Shown: piece after piece, positions 22,301 through 33,055 of the stretch
Layout: every line of letters starts with the position of its first letter
Numbering within the stretch: position 1 is the first letter of the stretch
Assembly (NCBI RefSeq): GCF_025370935.1
Contig: NC_133476.1
Coordinates: 13,337,411 to 13,401,410, forward strand
Direction of reading: 5' to 3'
DNA: 64,000 nucleotides
Origin: Choristoneura fumiferana
Lineage: Eukaryota; Arthropoda; Insecta; Lepidoptera; Tortricidae
Translations under genes and position numbers: made by a program
The notes under the pieces: generated by a model
The model's database searches: none
Told to the model about the DNA's origin: nothing
The model's input: only the letters and a program-made list of their open reading frames with translations

Positions 22301-22904
22301 ATATCAGCGGACTGTAAATCAAACTTTGTAATTAATATGTATGATTCTCGACAATATCGGATTCCGAGAATATGTCTTTATTTATTGCTTGTAATTTGAT
22401 ACCGAAAACTTATTGCATGACGGCTTCCTATCGGACTGTCACTTTAAAATAATTCTAATCTCATTTTCGTGTTTTATTTCACTGAAACCATTATGTGTAT
22501 TTAGTCCTAAATGGGTGGATTATAGTTAAAAGATAGAAAAAAACTAAAGGGAAATAAAATTAAATTGAAAAGGAAAACAGATTACTTATCAACGCTCCAT
22601 TGCGTGAGATGAAAAAGTGCTACGAAATGCTACTTTTCATGCATAAGCTACGAATTGTTACGACGACAGGCACCTTACGCAATATTATTGTTTTATCAAT
22701 TATTTCGTTTTCCTTGCCTCAATTCGTTAATTTGAGAAACTGTCTAATCGTAAATTAATAACTCCCTTAGCTGCGCTGTGATTTACGAATCCGTTTATCG
22801 AATTATAATGCTCCATTTCATAATCGCGTTTGTCACCGATGGGTGCACATTAATCTAACAGGTTTCGCGTTAGTTGCTGTTTACATTAAAATTAACGTCA
22901 AATG

Positions 22905-23112
22905 GCCCCAAACTAAGCAAAGCTTGTACTATGGGTGCTAGACAATGGATAGACATACTATTTATCTATATAATGTATGTCTATCCATTGTCTAGCACCC
23001 ATAGTAAAATCTAATTATATACTTTAATACATACAAACTTCGAAGACTCGAAGCACAAATATCCGTATTCGTCATACAAATATTCGCCCGTCACAGGGAT
23101 CGAACCCGCAAC
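22905..23112 (-). repeat. SINE S2 with a perfect 32-bp-arm hairpin (allele 2)
   Basis: Same element as 13118-13330. Here the inverted arms 22927-22958 and 22975-23006 are exact reverse complements of 32 bp around a 16-base loop. Confidence 0.8.
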
Positions 23113-23238
23113 TATATGACATACATTAACGCATACACAAACACAAACATTTTACATAAAATTTATAACAAAAAATTTAACTGACTCCAAAATTACTTAA
23201 AAAGAGGTTTTAGTTATTTTTCCGTAAACATAGCTAAT

Positions 23239-23247
23239 TTGTGTTTC
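23239..23247 (+). other. Empty LINE insertion site
   Basis: A single TTGTGTTTC with the flanks of both sides of the LINE insertion (TAGCTAA before; TATGTGCG after, against TAATGTGGCG in the other copy). Shows the pre-insertion state. Confidence 0.9.
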
Positions 23248-23399
23248 TATGTGCGCTTTCTGCTGATCTGTTCGAAGTCGGTGCTACAGCCGATCTAGCA
23301 GGAGTGAACCGAGTCAAACTTTACCCACATAGCCATACCTACTAAATATATATTGGGTTTGATACTCACTTCAAACACATCAAGAGGAACCGCACATAG
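23247..23399. repeat. Short TIR element (CTATGTGCG ends)
   Basis: CTATGTGCGCTTTCTGCTGA at the left is an imperfect inverted match to GAGGAACCGCACATAG at the right end, about 153 bp apart. Non-coding. The LINE in the other allele sits at its left edge. Confidence 0.55.
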
Positions 23400-24239
23400 A
23401 TAGATATATATCTTAGTTATTTTTCGGTTTATTTTATTGTTTTGGAGTTGGATTTGTTGTTTGTAATTTTTTTGTGAGTGGCGACCGTCCCTCTTTTGCC
23501 GGTATACTTATTATGAGAATCAGAATACACAAACATGTCGTTTACTTTTGCGATAAAGGATACACAATAAAAAATTTAAACACTATATTAATTTTGTAAA
23601 ATGTCGACGGGTATGGCATTCTTCACCTACAGAAAACTAATTTTGGCTATTAACATGCATGTGGTCCCCCGTTGTATTCTATAGGGCACAAGATCCACTT
23701 CGGATCGCTAAGCCAACGGTTAGTAAGCGTGACCCATATTCGTCGTCAGTCAAGTGCCCCATTCCAAATCATGTGGGCCAACACCTTTGAACATAAGCTG
23801 CTGCTTTTGTTTCCAAGTGCTACTCGTAAGTATTAGTTCCCCTGAAGACTTTACAAAGTTGTCTTTTACATATAAGGATAAGTAGTAGTACAGTAAGATC
23901 TATCTCTAAAAAAAAAACTTTTTCACCTCAGCACCTCAAACAGGCAGGTTTTGTTATGAGAAATCAGTGTAAAATCGCATTTTGCTCACTCCGTGAGACA
24001 AATTAGCTTTTTAATTATTTTTTTTAAAAGCTGAGTACAGTGTTGGGTCTACTCACTGAATTCTAAATATTTGAACTTTGATCTGACATTTCACTTCAAA
24101 ACGAAAAAAGCGAGAGAGATAGGATCAAATGTGTTTATTACAATCTTAAATTAAATTTTTGGTATTAAAAATATATCGATACCTACCTAATAAATTACAT
24201 GACAACGAAATATTTACAAAATCCCGATCTTTTAATAAA
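23400..24239. other. No gene recognised
   Basis: AT-rich sequence with no convincing open frame or repeat. Confidence 0.5.
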
Positions 24240-24560
24240 GTATGCAACGTCGTTGCACAAAAGCCGCTTCTCTTTTCGTATACTGCTCTACAGTTGGAAT
24301 AAATATTTGTTAAATTGAATGAATTTTTAACAAATCTATTTATGTTTATGTAATAGAAATCTTAATAAAATTCATATTTAAAGGTTTAATAACATTTATA
24401 ATAAATTATACGTTTATTGTTCAACCTTTTTAATGATCCCAAGATGAGGCTTTTTGCAGTTTTAAAAAATAAGTGTGCCATTAGGACAAGAAGTTCTAAG
24501 TTCAAATTACAATGCATGTTATGAGTATGAGATTTGTATTGTAGCTACCGGACACTTTTC
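24240..24560 (+). repeat. Diverged direct repeat pair, copy 1
   Basis: Matches 28965-29280 in order: AAATTGAATGAATTT, CATATTTAAAGGTTT, TTATAATAAATTATACGTTT, AAGTAGTTCTAAGTTC-type word, ATGCATGTTAT and TATGAGATTTGTAT. Several substitutions and indels separate the copies. Orientation is the same and they lie about 4.7 kb apart. Non-coding; unknown class. Confidence 0.7.
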
Positions 24561-26121
24561 TATGGTTTTAAATGTAATTATTGTATTTGTTACTTAATAA
24601 TCGGATTATATTTAAAAAAATGTGTTTGTTTTGGAAACATGTAGGTATATGTGGTTTTATTCTTATGTTACATTTAAATTATGTTCTCGCTGCTGAGGTG
24701 AAAAATTGTACGTGTCACACGAGACCAAAGTTTTTTTGCATCTCGTGTGTTTGAATCCCTTGCTGTTCTCAGGATTCTAACCTAGAAACACTCGCTAACG
24801 CTCGTGATTCAATTATAGAATCCTTCGCTTACTCGGGATTCAAAATCAACACTCGCAACAAAAAACAACTTTGCTCTCTAGTTGCACAAATAACTATTTC
24901 CCAATTTTTAAGTAACTGTAGAAACAGTAATTCCAAAACACATTTCCAAATAAACATGTATGTACGTAATTTTATCCACGTGGAATGTATCAAGAAATAC
25001 CTACCATTTGTCATTTATATGACAAACCTCGGAACATTTCTTTCAATTGCCACAGATACATCCCGCGCTCGTAATCCATTACAAACGAGAAAGGCATACA
25101 TCAAGATTGGCTTTTACGCATTATCATGGTTGCTTAGACGGAACGTAAGGATTTAGTCGCGAGCGAGGTATCCGCGCCGCGCTCAATCACTGCATGCGGT
25201 GGAAGCGTTACATTAATTTGAGGCACAGCCGCTAAATGTCGTTTAGGGTAACGTATGGCTTTCGCCTAAATGCCCCCCGAATTCCCCCATCCTTTCGATC
25301 TCATTACGGGTTGAATTTATAAATTTAGGGTAATATTTTTTAGGAAAGCACAACACAAACGGCCGTTGTAAACCTTTGTGATTCGTTTTTGTTTATTCTT
25401 TCACAGATATCACTCGTGAACTTTTTGTTACCTATTGAAAACTATCTATTCACCCCGGCTTCACTCGAAATACTTGATTGCTTTGATTGTTTATTATTTT
25501 TCAAACATGTTATTTTATAAAGACCTCCTGACAATTACGTACAAACAACAAAAACGAATTAGCCCAATAGTAGCCTTTGAATTGGTATGCTTAGGTACAT
25601 ACATTCTGCAATGTAGAATTTTGCATGGATTACATAATACGTTATGTGATAAGTAAGTTAAGTAAGAACATGGAACCTTAGTATAGGTAGAAGGTGCATG
25701 AAAACTTTTAACGTGTAAGTATTTGTATTTCAGTTTGTTGTTGGAACAAAAACCCCAACACGTTTTTACAAAGGCACAAAACTCATGAGGCACTGCATAA
25801 ATCAACCCGGAAAAGTGCGAAACAAAACTTTTTTCTCTAAACAATACCTGTGTTACGTTTATGTGGTAAGAAAGAACGTAGGAGTTTCAGTTAACTGGAT
25901 AATGATAATGTAGGCGAATGCGCATATTACACGCTTATATACGTAGGTAAGTGTAGGTCCATACGTTTACGTTTATTTTATTACTAATTTGTGGTGTGCA
26001 ATCCAGAATATTTGAATTGTCTTATTTTACGTTATAAGCTTTCGTGATGTTCACTTATGAGTGCTATGGCACAGAATAGATAATAGTACAAGTACTCATA
26101 GTCAAAATACCACAAATAGGA
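24561..26121. other. No gene recognised; GC-richer patch at 25150-25300
   Basis: Several open frames of 60-110 codons overlap on both strands without recognisable domains. 25150-25300 is richer in G and C, with no splice signals that I trust. Confidence 0.45.
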
Positions 26122-26241
26122 CGTATCACGCTAAACACACGAGTGACATTTACCTCGACGTTTCGACCACATTACAGTGGCCGTGGTCACGAGTAGACGT
26201 GGAGGTATATATTACTCATGTGTTAAACGTGATAAATCCTG
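26122..26241. repeat. Imperfect inverted repeat element
   Basis: TATCACGCTAAACACACGAG followed by TTTACCTCGACGT on the left is mirrored by ACGTGGAGGTATATATTAC and CATGTGTTAAACGTGATA on the right. MITE-like, about 120 bp, around a GTGGCCGTGGTCACGAG centre. Open frames across it are shadows. Confidence 0.65.
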
Positions 26242-26340
26242 TTTGTATTATCTTAAGTTATCATAACTATATCATATAAAATAAAAATATAATATAATAT
26301 ACCTAATCACTCAAATTGTCGATGTGGGAATGAAGACCGT

Positions 26341-26580
26341 CAAATTAAAATGGGACTGGGCGGAACGCATTTGCCGCATGGGCCAAAGTTATCACCGATT
26401 GGGTTCCATGCGACGGGCACCGGAGCAGACGCAGACCTAGGAGGAGATGGTGGGACGATTTCGACCGATTCCAGTCAGATTGGCAAGAGCTGGCCAAGAG
26501 TAGAGACCAGTGGAATAAGAAAGGGGAGGCTTTTGCCCTGCAGTGGGACACATTATAAGCTAGCTAAATATATATATATC
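26341..26580 (+). pseudogene. RTE-type LINE, C-terminal ORF fragment and (TA)n tail
   Basis: One frame reads RRPRRRWWDDFDRFQSDWQE, then LAKSRDQWNKKGEAFALQWD and a stop at 26556-26558. The upstream part (KLKWDWAERICRM) is in another frame. The RPRRRW...W..., EAFALQWD-type ending is the C terminus of RTE-clade reverse transcriptases as I know them. TA-rich repeats follow the stop. 5'-truncated and frameshifted, so dead. Confidence 0.8.
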
Positions 26581-26648
26581 GGCGGCCATCGTAAAATCCT
26601 CCAGATCAAGAAATTCCTAGCATATCCAATGCCGCCATTTCATGATTC

Positions 26649-26969
26649 CTAAACGTTGCCAGGCATATCACGATGTGCCTGAGAAATATACGGCAGATCG
26701 ATAAAGAGCAACGCATCCGCGATATTCCTAGCTGTATTACCGGCACATTCGTAAAAATATGGTTTCTTATTGGCCACTGGTGCGCTGCGTATCAATGGCG
26801 GATTGACCAGCTGAACCGGCCGTGTTTGTTTAGCGCGTAAAAATGTCGGCGTCGCAATAAAATGATCTTTAAAACCGAAATTAGTGATTGAATCAAAATA
26901 GAAGGCAAAAGAAGCTTTGGACAACAGTACGTTCTTTTTATGTTGAATCAAACGGATTCTGTTGCACAT
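26649..26969 (-). CDS. Unidentified 106-codon open frame
   Basis: ATG at 26969, stop at 26649-26651. The frame stays open upstream of the ATG for at least 12 codons. Composition looks more protein-like than other frames of this size here, with mixed residues, four aromatics in the PYFYE and FYFDS stretches and only two cysteines. No domain recognised. It lies between two RTE tails, next to a region rich in GAGCGAGCGAAGGAGCG (about 27110-27160) and to palindromic GGCATATC words, so it is more likely part of a transposable element than a host gene. Chance cannot be excluded. Confidence 0.2.
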   Translation of the reverse strand: MCNRIRLIQHKKNVLLSKASFAFYFDSITNFGFKDHFIATPTFLRAKQTRPVQLVNPPLIRSAPVANKKPYFYECAGNTARNIADALLFIDLPYISQAHRDMPGNV

Positions 26970-27295
26970 GGAAAAACCATGGACGTCTGCCCGTATTTTA
27001 TAGGTTGTATTTTTTGGTTAAATAAAGTTTCATAGTTGTTACTTATAGTTATATAGAAAAATTTAGGTACGTCAGCTAAACGACGAGTGTTAGTATTAAA
27101 CGTATCACGACGCACGAGCCGAGCGAGCGAAGGAGCGTGCCGTGGCAAGCGGCCGAGTGTCAACCGATATGGGCGGCGTTTTCATGATATACCTAAAAAT
27201 TTAATATCTATACCTAAACCGTCAAATCATTGAAATGACGGCCTTCAACGATATGCCTAGGAAATTTCATGATTGGCCAAACGCACAGGCCATCG
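26970..27295. other. Unassigned DNA between two RTE tails
   Basis: Contains the GC-rich 27110-27175 stretch and, around 27245-27275, CGATATGCCTAGGAAATTTC, which weakly mirrors sequence at 26635-26690. Probably the remainder of the element that carries the 106-codon frame. Confidence 0.4.
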
Positions 27296-27437
27296 CAAAC
27301 GCGTGCAGACCTAGGAGGAGATGGTGGACGATTTCGACCGATTCAGTCAGATTGGAGCTGGCCAAGAGTAGAGACCAGTGGAATAAGAAAGGGAGGCTTT
27401 TGCCCTGCAGTGCGGCTAGCTAAATATATATATATAA
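27296..27437 (+). pseudogene. Second RTE C-terminal fragment, more decayed
   Basis: Repeats the 26430-26580 sequence with small deletions: GCAGACCTAGGAGGAGATGG, CGATTTCGACCGATT, TAGAGACCAGTGGAATAAG, then TAGCTAAATATATATATATA. The reading frame is lost. With the copy at 26341 it brackets about 700 bp of unrelated DNA. Confidence 0.75.
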
Positions 27438-28099
27438 TTGGCTGCCAACGGATAATATGATCCAACATTAATTAAAATACCAATCCTATGTTAAATTCGT
27501 CATGCTGCAGTTAAATATCGAGTTCCACAAAAAGAACGCAAGAGAAGCGAAACAAATCAATGCGAAATTTTATATAAAGAAAATATTTAAACGGTCATTA
27601 CTGATTTCATTTTAGAAATGTATTCTGCGTTAGATAGAGATCGCAAAATGTAATAAAAGCGAGCGATAATATTTTCTGAAGGAAAACATCCTGCTGCGCG
27701 GGCCTCCCCTGGTTCTAACTTTCTAACAATGTTATTGTGGAAATAAGCTTTCGCGTCTTATTTTTTCATAATATTTTCATAAACACCGCATCTTTTTTTC
27801 ATTTTCGCCAAACGTTATATTAAACATCCAGCTCAACCGTCAAATGCGGAACTTTCGCTAAGTGTAAGCAAAAAATAAATATGATGACTATACATTTTAA
27901 TATGAGTCATACTAATTACTTAAGCTATAAATAAAGACTTATAGTCGTGAAACCTCTTTTAAAAGTAAAAAAAATATCTTGAAATTATACTGAAGATTTT
28001 TACTAAACCTAAAAAATAAGGTGCCCAACTTACTATGATCTATCCAGGCCGGAATTTCCACAACTTGCAGGGCATTCTAGATTCAAAATTTACGGAAAT
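27438..28099. other. No gene recognised
   Basis: AT-rich, no convincing open frame or repeat. Confidence 0.5.
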
Positions 28100-28200
28100 T
28101 ATAGGTAAAGTCATTCACGATGGCGGTGGTTCTTATTACAATGTCATTAATGTCTAATTTTGTCAAAATCACGTGTCTTTGTGGATAGCACTAGATATAG
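28100..28200. repeat. CATTCACGATG short repeat, copy 2
   Basis: ATAGGTAAAGTCATTCACGA to GCACTAGATATAG, matching 2923-3035 and 38034-38128 with few differences. Confidence 0.75.
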
Positions 28201-28246
28201 ATACGAGTACGTATAGTTTTTTAAACCATAAGTTTAGTTTTCGATC

Positions 28247-28892
28247 GACTTAAAAAAACCGGTCATGTGCAAGTCGGACTAGCACACCGAGGGTTCCGTA
28301 CAAATCTGTATGTAAATAGATCGTTGATGGAGTCTCGAGGATTTTTTCTGTTTTATCCGATTGTTTTATTCCTCAAAAATATGAAATATTTAACACAATA
28401 TTTAAAATAATGGAAAAAGAAAAAGAAATATAAACAAAAACAAAAAATATATATTACTATTCAACGCAGTGTCGAGATAAACCATCGCTTTCGGAAGAAA
28501 TGTTTTTAATAAAAAAAAAATGTGATAGGGCAACAAATTAGCGATTTTCGGGTTTTTCCCTTTATTTGTGCTGTAAGACCTTCCTTCTTCCCAAATTTCA
28601 TGATTCTAGGTCTATATACGGGAAGTGCTTTATAGGTTTTGATTCCACTGCGAAATGTATGAAAAATAAGGCTCAACTGGACGTATCTCTTTATTGCGTT
28701 AATTTAGAAGCTTTATCTTTTTACAGCTTCATGGGGCCACAGGCATAAGTATTAGATGTTAATTTCAACTTGATACCTCCTCTCCACGTGTTCCCGAGAA
28801 AAAGCTCTTGACAGACAGACGATTAGACATACAGACTAGAAAGTGATCCTATAAGGGATCCCTTTTTCCTTTTTTAGGTACGGAACCCTAAA
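28247..28892 (+). repeat. AGGGTTCCGT-type dispersed repeat, forward copy
   Basis: Starts AAAAAAACCGGTCATGTGCA, passes CACACCGAGGGTTCCGTAC and ends TACGGAACCCTAAAA. Between these lies decayed sequence, including an ACAGACAGACGATTAGACAT stretch. Same family as 5492-6078 in the opposite orientation. Confidence 0.75.
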
Positions 28893-28964
28893 AAGAAGAG
28901 GTTCCACTGTATGTATCGTTTTGTTGTTTTTTTTTTCAAGTATGTACGTTTTGATTCAACTGCT

Positions 28965-29280
28965 CTGCACGAAAACCGTTGCTTTTTTTAAATAAAAGAG
29001 TTCCGTATATGGCTTACCTCTTCGAGTCGGAATTAGTCAAATTGAATGAATTTGCAACTAATCCATTTATGTTTTATGTAAAATAAATCCCAATTAAATC
29101 ATATTTAAAGGTTTTGATAATATTTATAATAAATTATACGTTTATTGTTCCACATTTTTAATGACCAAAGGCTTTATGCAGTATTAAAAATATAACATAT
29201 TTTACAAGTAGTTCTAAGTTCAAATTACTATGCATGTTATTAGTATGAGATTTGTATCGTACCTACTGGTCACTTTTTCG
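28965..29280 (+). repeat. Diverged direct repeat pair, copy 2
   Basis: Partner of 24240-24560; shares the block order listed there. Confidence 0.7.
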
Positions 29281-31079
29281 TTCCGAATTCAAAACTTTTG
29301 AATAAAAATAATTACTAATTTTAAAGTAATTATATTTTTTCGTAACACCAGGAAAAAACTTTTTATTCATTTGTTTTTAAACAAATTAGGTAATTTCTTT
29401 CTTCTTTTCATTTAACATTATACATTAAAATCAGAGCACTCGTTTCACCTGAAGATTACGTTGAAGTTTATTTTTAAGAAAAGCGTGCACTATTAAACTT
29501 AAATATTTCGTGAAGTATGAAAGGTATCGGTGTCGGGTTTTTTATAATACTTGTTATTTACTTAAAAAAATATATAGACGTATGCATTTAACCATTCATG
29601 TTGCATACAACATAAAATGTTTTTATGAAATCAAGTAAAAACTACAATCAAGTAAGAAAAAAAAAAACATTTTTGGGATGTCTGAGGTTTTCAGTTATTT
29701 AATCAACACCTTGTACAATAATAATAATATGTTATACAACATAGTCAATAAATAAACAAATATCCAATGCCAAACAGTCTTATCAGAAAATTTTAATTGG
29801 ATTTGCACTGAAGAAGAAAGATTATTATTCAGACAAAGTTAGACGCTGAGTATCTACTTATTAAGCGGACAGTTTAAGTAATGTAAAGTTTAATGAAAGT
29901 GATACATCGTATCGAAATGATACGCGTCAAGCAAGCGTAATTTGCGTAAAAGTCAAATATCAACTGGTTTTTCCATCTGTTAATATAGGTATTAAATGGA
30001 AAGTGCCAAATAGGCTGATTTGCACATAGTTCAGCTGGATCACAGAATAGATAATAGTGCTTATATGCGTAATAACGACGACAACTTAGGATCCATTTAT
30101 GATTCGAAAAAGTTCACTCACAGTCTACAGCTGTCGTTGGAGCATATTGAACTTCATATTAAAAAGAAGTCTTTACTGTACGAAACAGGGCTAGGTTTTG
30201 TTAAATGCCGGGCACTTTCCGACCTTTGATGATTACACTCTACATAACATGCGGGTTCGCGCCTGACGTGCGCATTATAAGCGCAGTGAGACTCGAAACG
30301 TGATAAAAAGTTGTCTTTTGTGAAAATTTGCGTGTAAATATTGTATAAATTATGCACACACGAGTAGACTTTCACTAAGCCGCTAAATTCCGGAAAAGTA
30401 AAACATTTACTTACTTACTTGATTTTACAAATTTTTGATTAAAATGTAGTGAATTGTTAAGTTAACTTAGCTTCGAAGGTTCAGACATTGTTTAGGATTA
30501 GAATGGGTAAGATTAAATACTGACTAGATTACAGTCGTGAAGGTGCTAAATATTTATACCTAGTGTACTTTCAAGTACGAGGATCGAATATGTTTTGAAT
30601 CGCGAAAACGAGCAACCAAAGACACAATAAAATTTCGGTTTTTCCGCAGGAATTAATTAAATTGCGTATGGGTTCCATCTAGCCTGTATAATATCTAATT
30701 CGGCTTAGAATCCATAACGCGTTCTGCGAAATGAGTTTCTGTGTTAAACTTTCGTCACAAAGTGGCAAATAATAGTATTTTGTTAATCCTCTTTCGTACG
30801 ATAACGTATAAGCGTAGTTTCACACCGCGCCCGAAGCTTTCAGTGTAAAATACATTTTTGTATCCTTTTAACAAAGTTAATCCTTTATACAAACAACTTT
30901 ACAGCTATATCGTTTACATTTTAAGTTTTTACTACAAACGATGTGCGTAAAAGCCTTAAAATTAAAGCGTGAAAGAAATAAATGTGTCCGTCGGTAAAAT
31001 CCGGTACAACGCAGCAGCGCACGGCATAAAGTCACTCAAGTATTCGCTAAAATCTAAGGATTTGATAAAAAATTTAGTT
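29281..31079. other. No gene recognised
   Basis: AT-rich. Two overlapping open frames (30020-30229 + and 30154-30375 -) have no recognisable domain. 30240-30300 is somewhat GC-richer. Confidence 0.45.
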
Positions 31080-31290
31080 ATTATTCTTACTAATAATAAG
31101 TGCGAAATTGAGTTTGATTGTTTGTTCTGATTTCACGTCTTAACTACTGAAATGATTGGCATGAAATTTAACATACCTACATCCTAAGTGTATATTTATT
31201 ATTACGGTTTCGGGAAAATTCCGAAAAAATGAATTGTTCACGAGGGCCCGCGATAAACGAGTTACAAAGTCACAGGCAACGTATTAATTA
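31080..31290 (+). repeat. Decayed dispersed repeat
   Basis: TTACTAATAATAAGTGCGAA, then TTTGATTGTTTGTTCTGATT, CACGTCTTAACTACTGAAAT and ATTGGCATGAAATTTAACAT. From memory this word order marks a common lepidopteran non-autonomous repeat. Its 3' end is decayed. Confidence 0.5.
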
Positions 31291-31499
31291 AATAAATGAG
31301 CTTACTCTGAGCCATGAGTACCTAAACTGATGTGTTCCGGTATCACGTTCGTTTACCCGCTCGAGCACAGAATAACTAATATAGTATAACCGTGGCTCGA
31401 GTTCTTCCTACAAGCGAACAAATTTACCTACGATTAATATTTTAAGGCAATTTATTTCCAAATCAGAATACAATTAGTAGGTACCTTACTAGTATAACC

Positions 31500-31587
31500 T
31501 CATTAGTATTAGTATCTCAAAGTTTGCCAATTGTGTGTTTCTTTTCTTTTGTACAATAAAGAGTTTACGTACATACATACATACAAT
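31500..31587 (+). repeat. LINE 3' tail fragment, (TACA)n
   Basis: TTTGTACAATAAAGAGTTTA followed by CGTACATACATACATACA. Same TGTACAATAAAG plus short-repeat ending as at 8376-8514 and 49609-49735. Confidence 0.55.
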
Positions 31588-32200
31588 TCACTTAAATTCA
31601 TATATCGATAAACACATAATAACGATGATAGATTTTTCCTGGTTGATAAAAATTTACACAGCTAAACAATTGGGATACCTACCCTAACTAAACAACAACT
31701 TTCTCGTGACCATCACTGCTGTAATTTGGCCGAAATGTTGAGTTAATAAATAATATTCCCAGGAGTGGTAATACCTACTACTAAGAAGAAATCACGAATC
31801 CTTAAACACTATAAACTTAATAAATATACTTTTCTAATATATAGCTAGTTCATTTATATCCCCGGCTCGGTAAATTATTCCCGTTCGTGGAATGAGTGGA
31901 AACACCACAAAGGCCCCGAGGATAAGTACTAAGCGCAAGGAGCGCAGTGGGACTGCTACAAAGAGTTTGCGGTCTGATTTTTTATATACAGTTTATTACG
32001 CTTTTTTATATAGGTAAGTCGGCCGAACCACGAGCTTGTCCGTGAATAAGAAAATGTACATACCTACTTACCTACTTTTAGAGCTCCTCTTTTATAAGCT
32101 TTGACCTACATTTTGAGTAAACGAAGCCAATTCAAGCAATCGACAATGCTTCTTAAACGAGCTTCGTCGGAAGCATTGCATGCGTTGTCACCAGAATAAA
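31588..32200. other. No gene recognised
   Basis: AT-rich, with a GC-richer patch at about 31895-31960 and no convincing gene or repeat. Confidence 0.45.
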
Positions 32201-32473
32201 CGTAAACATTATTGAAAATAAAAACTGAAATATACGACCACTGGACTACTGCACTGGTGTCCAGCAGTGGTGTAGCGGTATAGCACGTGGCACGGAATGC
32301 CGAGGATCTGGGTTCGATTCCCAGTGCTGGTCTTATTTTTCTGGTTTTTCTGTGCATCTATATTTCAGTTTATATTTTCAATTTAGGTTTTACGGGATGA
32401 CCGTAAAAGTAAAACTTTTGGAATTGAAATAAAAAATACAAAAAGATTCCAAAAAACCAATCGTAAACATTAT
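32201..32473 (+). repeat. tRNA-derived SINE S1 with 12-bp target duplications and an inverted head
   Basis: CGTAAACATTAT at 32201-32212 is repeated at 32462-32473, bracketing 249 bp. The tRNA-like part is 32261-32332 (TGGTGTAGCGGTATAGCACG; GGGTTCGATTCCCAG; ends CCAGCA/TGCTGG pair). Before it stands AAAACTGAAATATA, the reverse complement of TATATTTCAGTTT in the tail after CTGGTTTTTCTGTGCATC, so the tRNA-like part sits in a stem of about 20 bp. The body lacks the 160-bp head present in the 4620-4982 copy. No functional tRNA is called. Confidence 0.85.
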
Positions 32474-32562
32474 AATTTATAAAACATGATAAAATTGTAG
32501 ATACATAAATATCCGACGGGAATAGTAAGCACAGAACCGAACCTATCCCATTTGCTATCTGA

Positions 32563-32700
32563 TTTAAGATAAGATAAGATAAGAAGATTTATTTGTAAAA
32601 CATGAGTTAGTTTACATAATGGTCACAGGTTTACAATAATGTTCGTCATGTTTTGCCTTTCGGCGTACAAATTCATTTGTCAATAAAAAATAATAATTTA
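32563..32700 (-). repeat. LINE 3' end, reversed, (TTATC)n tail
   Basis: On the - strand, T-rich sequence ends in ACAAATAAATCTTC and a TTATCTTATCTTATCTTA tail. 5'-truncated non-LTR insertion; no ORF. Confidence 0.5.
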
Positions 32701-32797
32701 TAATGTCAAGCTCACAAATGTACCCTACACGAAACTATATGTGTCGTTTTCAAGCCAAATTGCTTAGCAACTGTGTTAAAAAAATTAAATTAATCCT

Positions 32798-32825
32798 CAA
32801 CCACCTACGTGCGGTCCCTCAGACC
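32798..32825 (-). repeat. 28-nt dyad motif, copy 1 (reversed)
   Basis: On the - strand: GGTCTGAGGGACCG, then CA, then CGTAGGTGGTTG. Same 28-base layout as three forward copies nearby. Confidence 0.75.
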
Positions 32826-32983
32826 TTAGCAGATTTAAAAATCATAATAATTCGATGCAATCGCAGCGCACAAACTTCTAGTGACCTTGTACCTTTTCCG
32901 GGGGTCAATCAATGGCCGCCATGTGGTCGTTACGTTTGGATGTGTATTCTTTTGAATTAAGTGAACATAATACTGGCGACAAC

Positions 32984-33055
32984 GGTCTCAGAGACCGTAG
33001 GTAGGTGGTTGCGTAATATTCTTACGTGGTCTCCCAGACCGAACGCAGGTGGTTG
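32984..33055 (+). repeat. 28-nt dyad motif, copies 2 and 3
   Basis: 32984-33011 and 33028-33055, with a 44-bp period. Each has GGTCTC, one to three bases, AGACCG or GAGACCG, a short spacer, then AGGTGGTTG. The first half is a dyad (GGTCTC A GAGACC in copy 2). Confidence 0.8.

Larger units (their letters stand above)
19379..23375. other. Duplicated segment, copy 2 (LINE-free allele)
   Basis: Starts directly after the N gap at CACGATTTCATAGGTGACTG, matching 9569, and continues to GATACTCACTTCAA, where copy 1 ends at the gap. It carries the same inner features: decayed repeat (about 20270-20590), repeat A (about 20756-21310), palindromic MITE (21377-21580), CpG islet with CRE (21810-21817) and SINE S2 (22905-23112). 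Sequence continues past 23375 without a break, so this copy is the one joined to the downstream DNA. Confidence 0.9.

Noticed and set aside
9569..23375. Biological segmental duplication followed by LINE insertion into one copy
   Set aside because: Possible, but both breakpoints coincide with the 100-N gap, which is better explained by two alleles placed side by side; kept only as the alternative to test.
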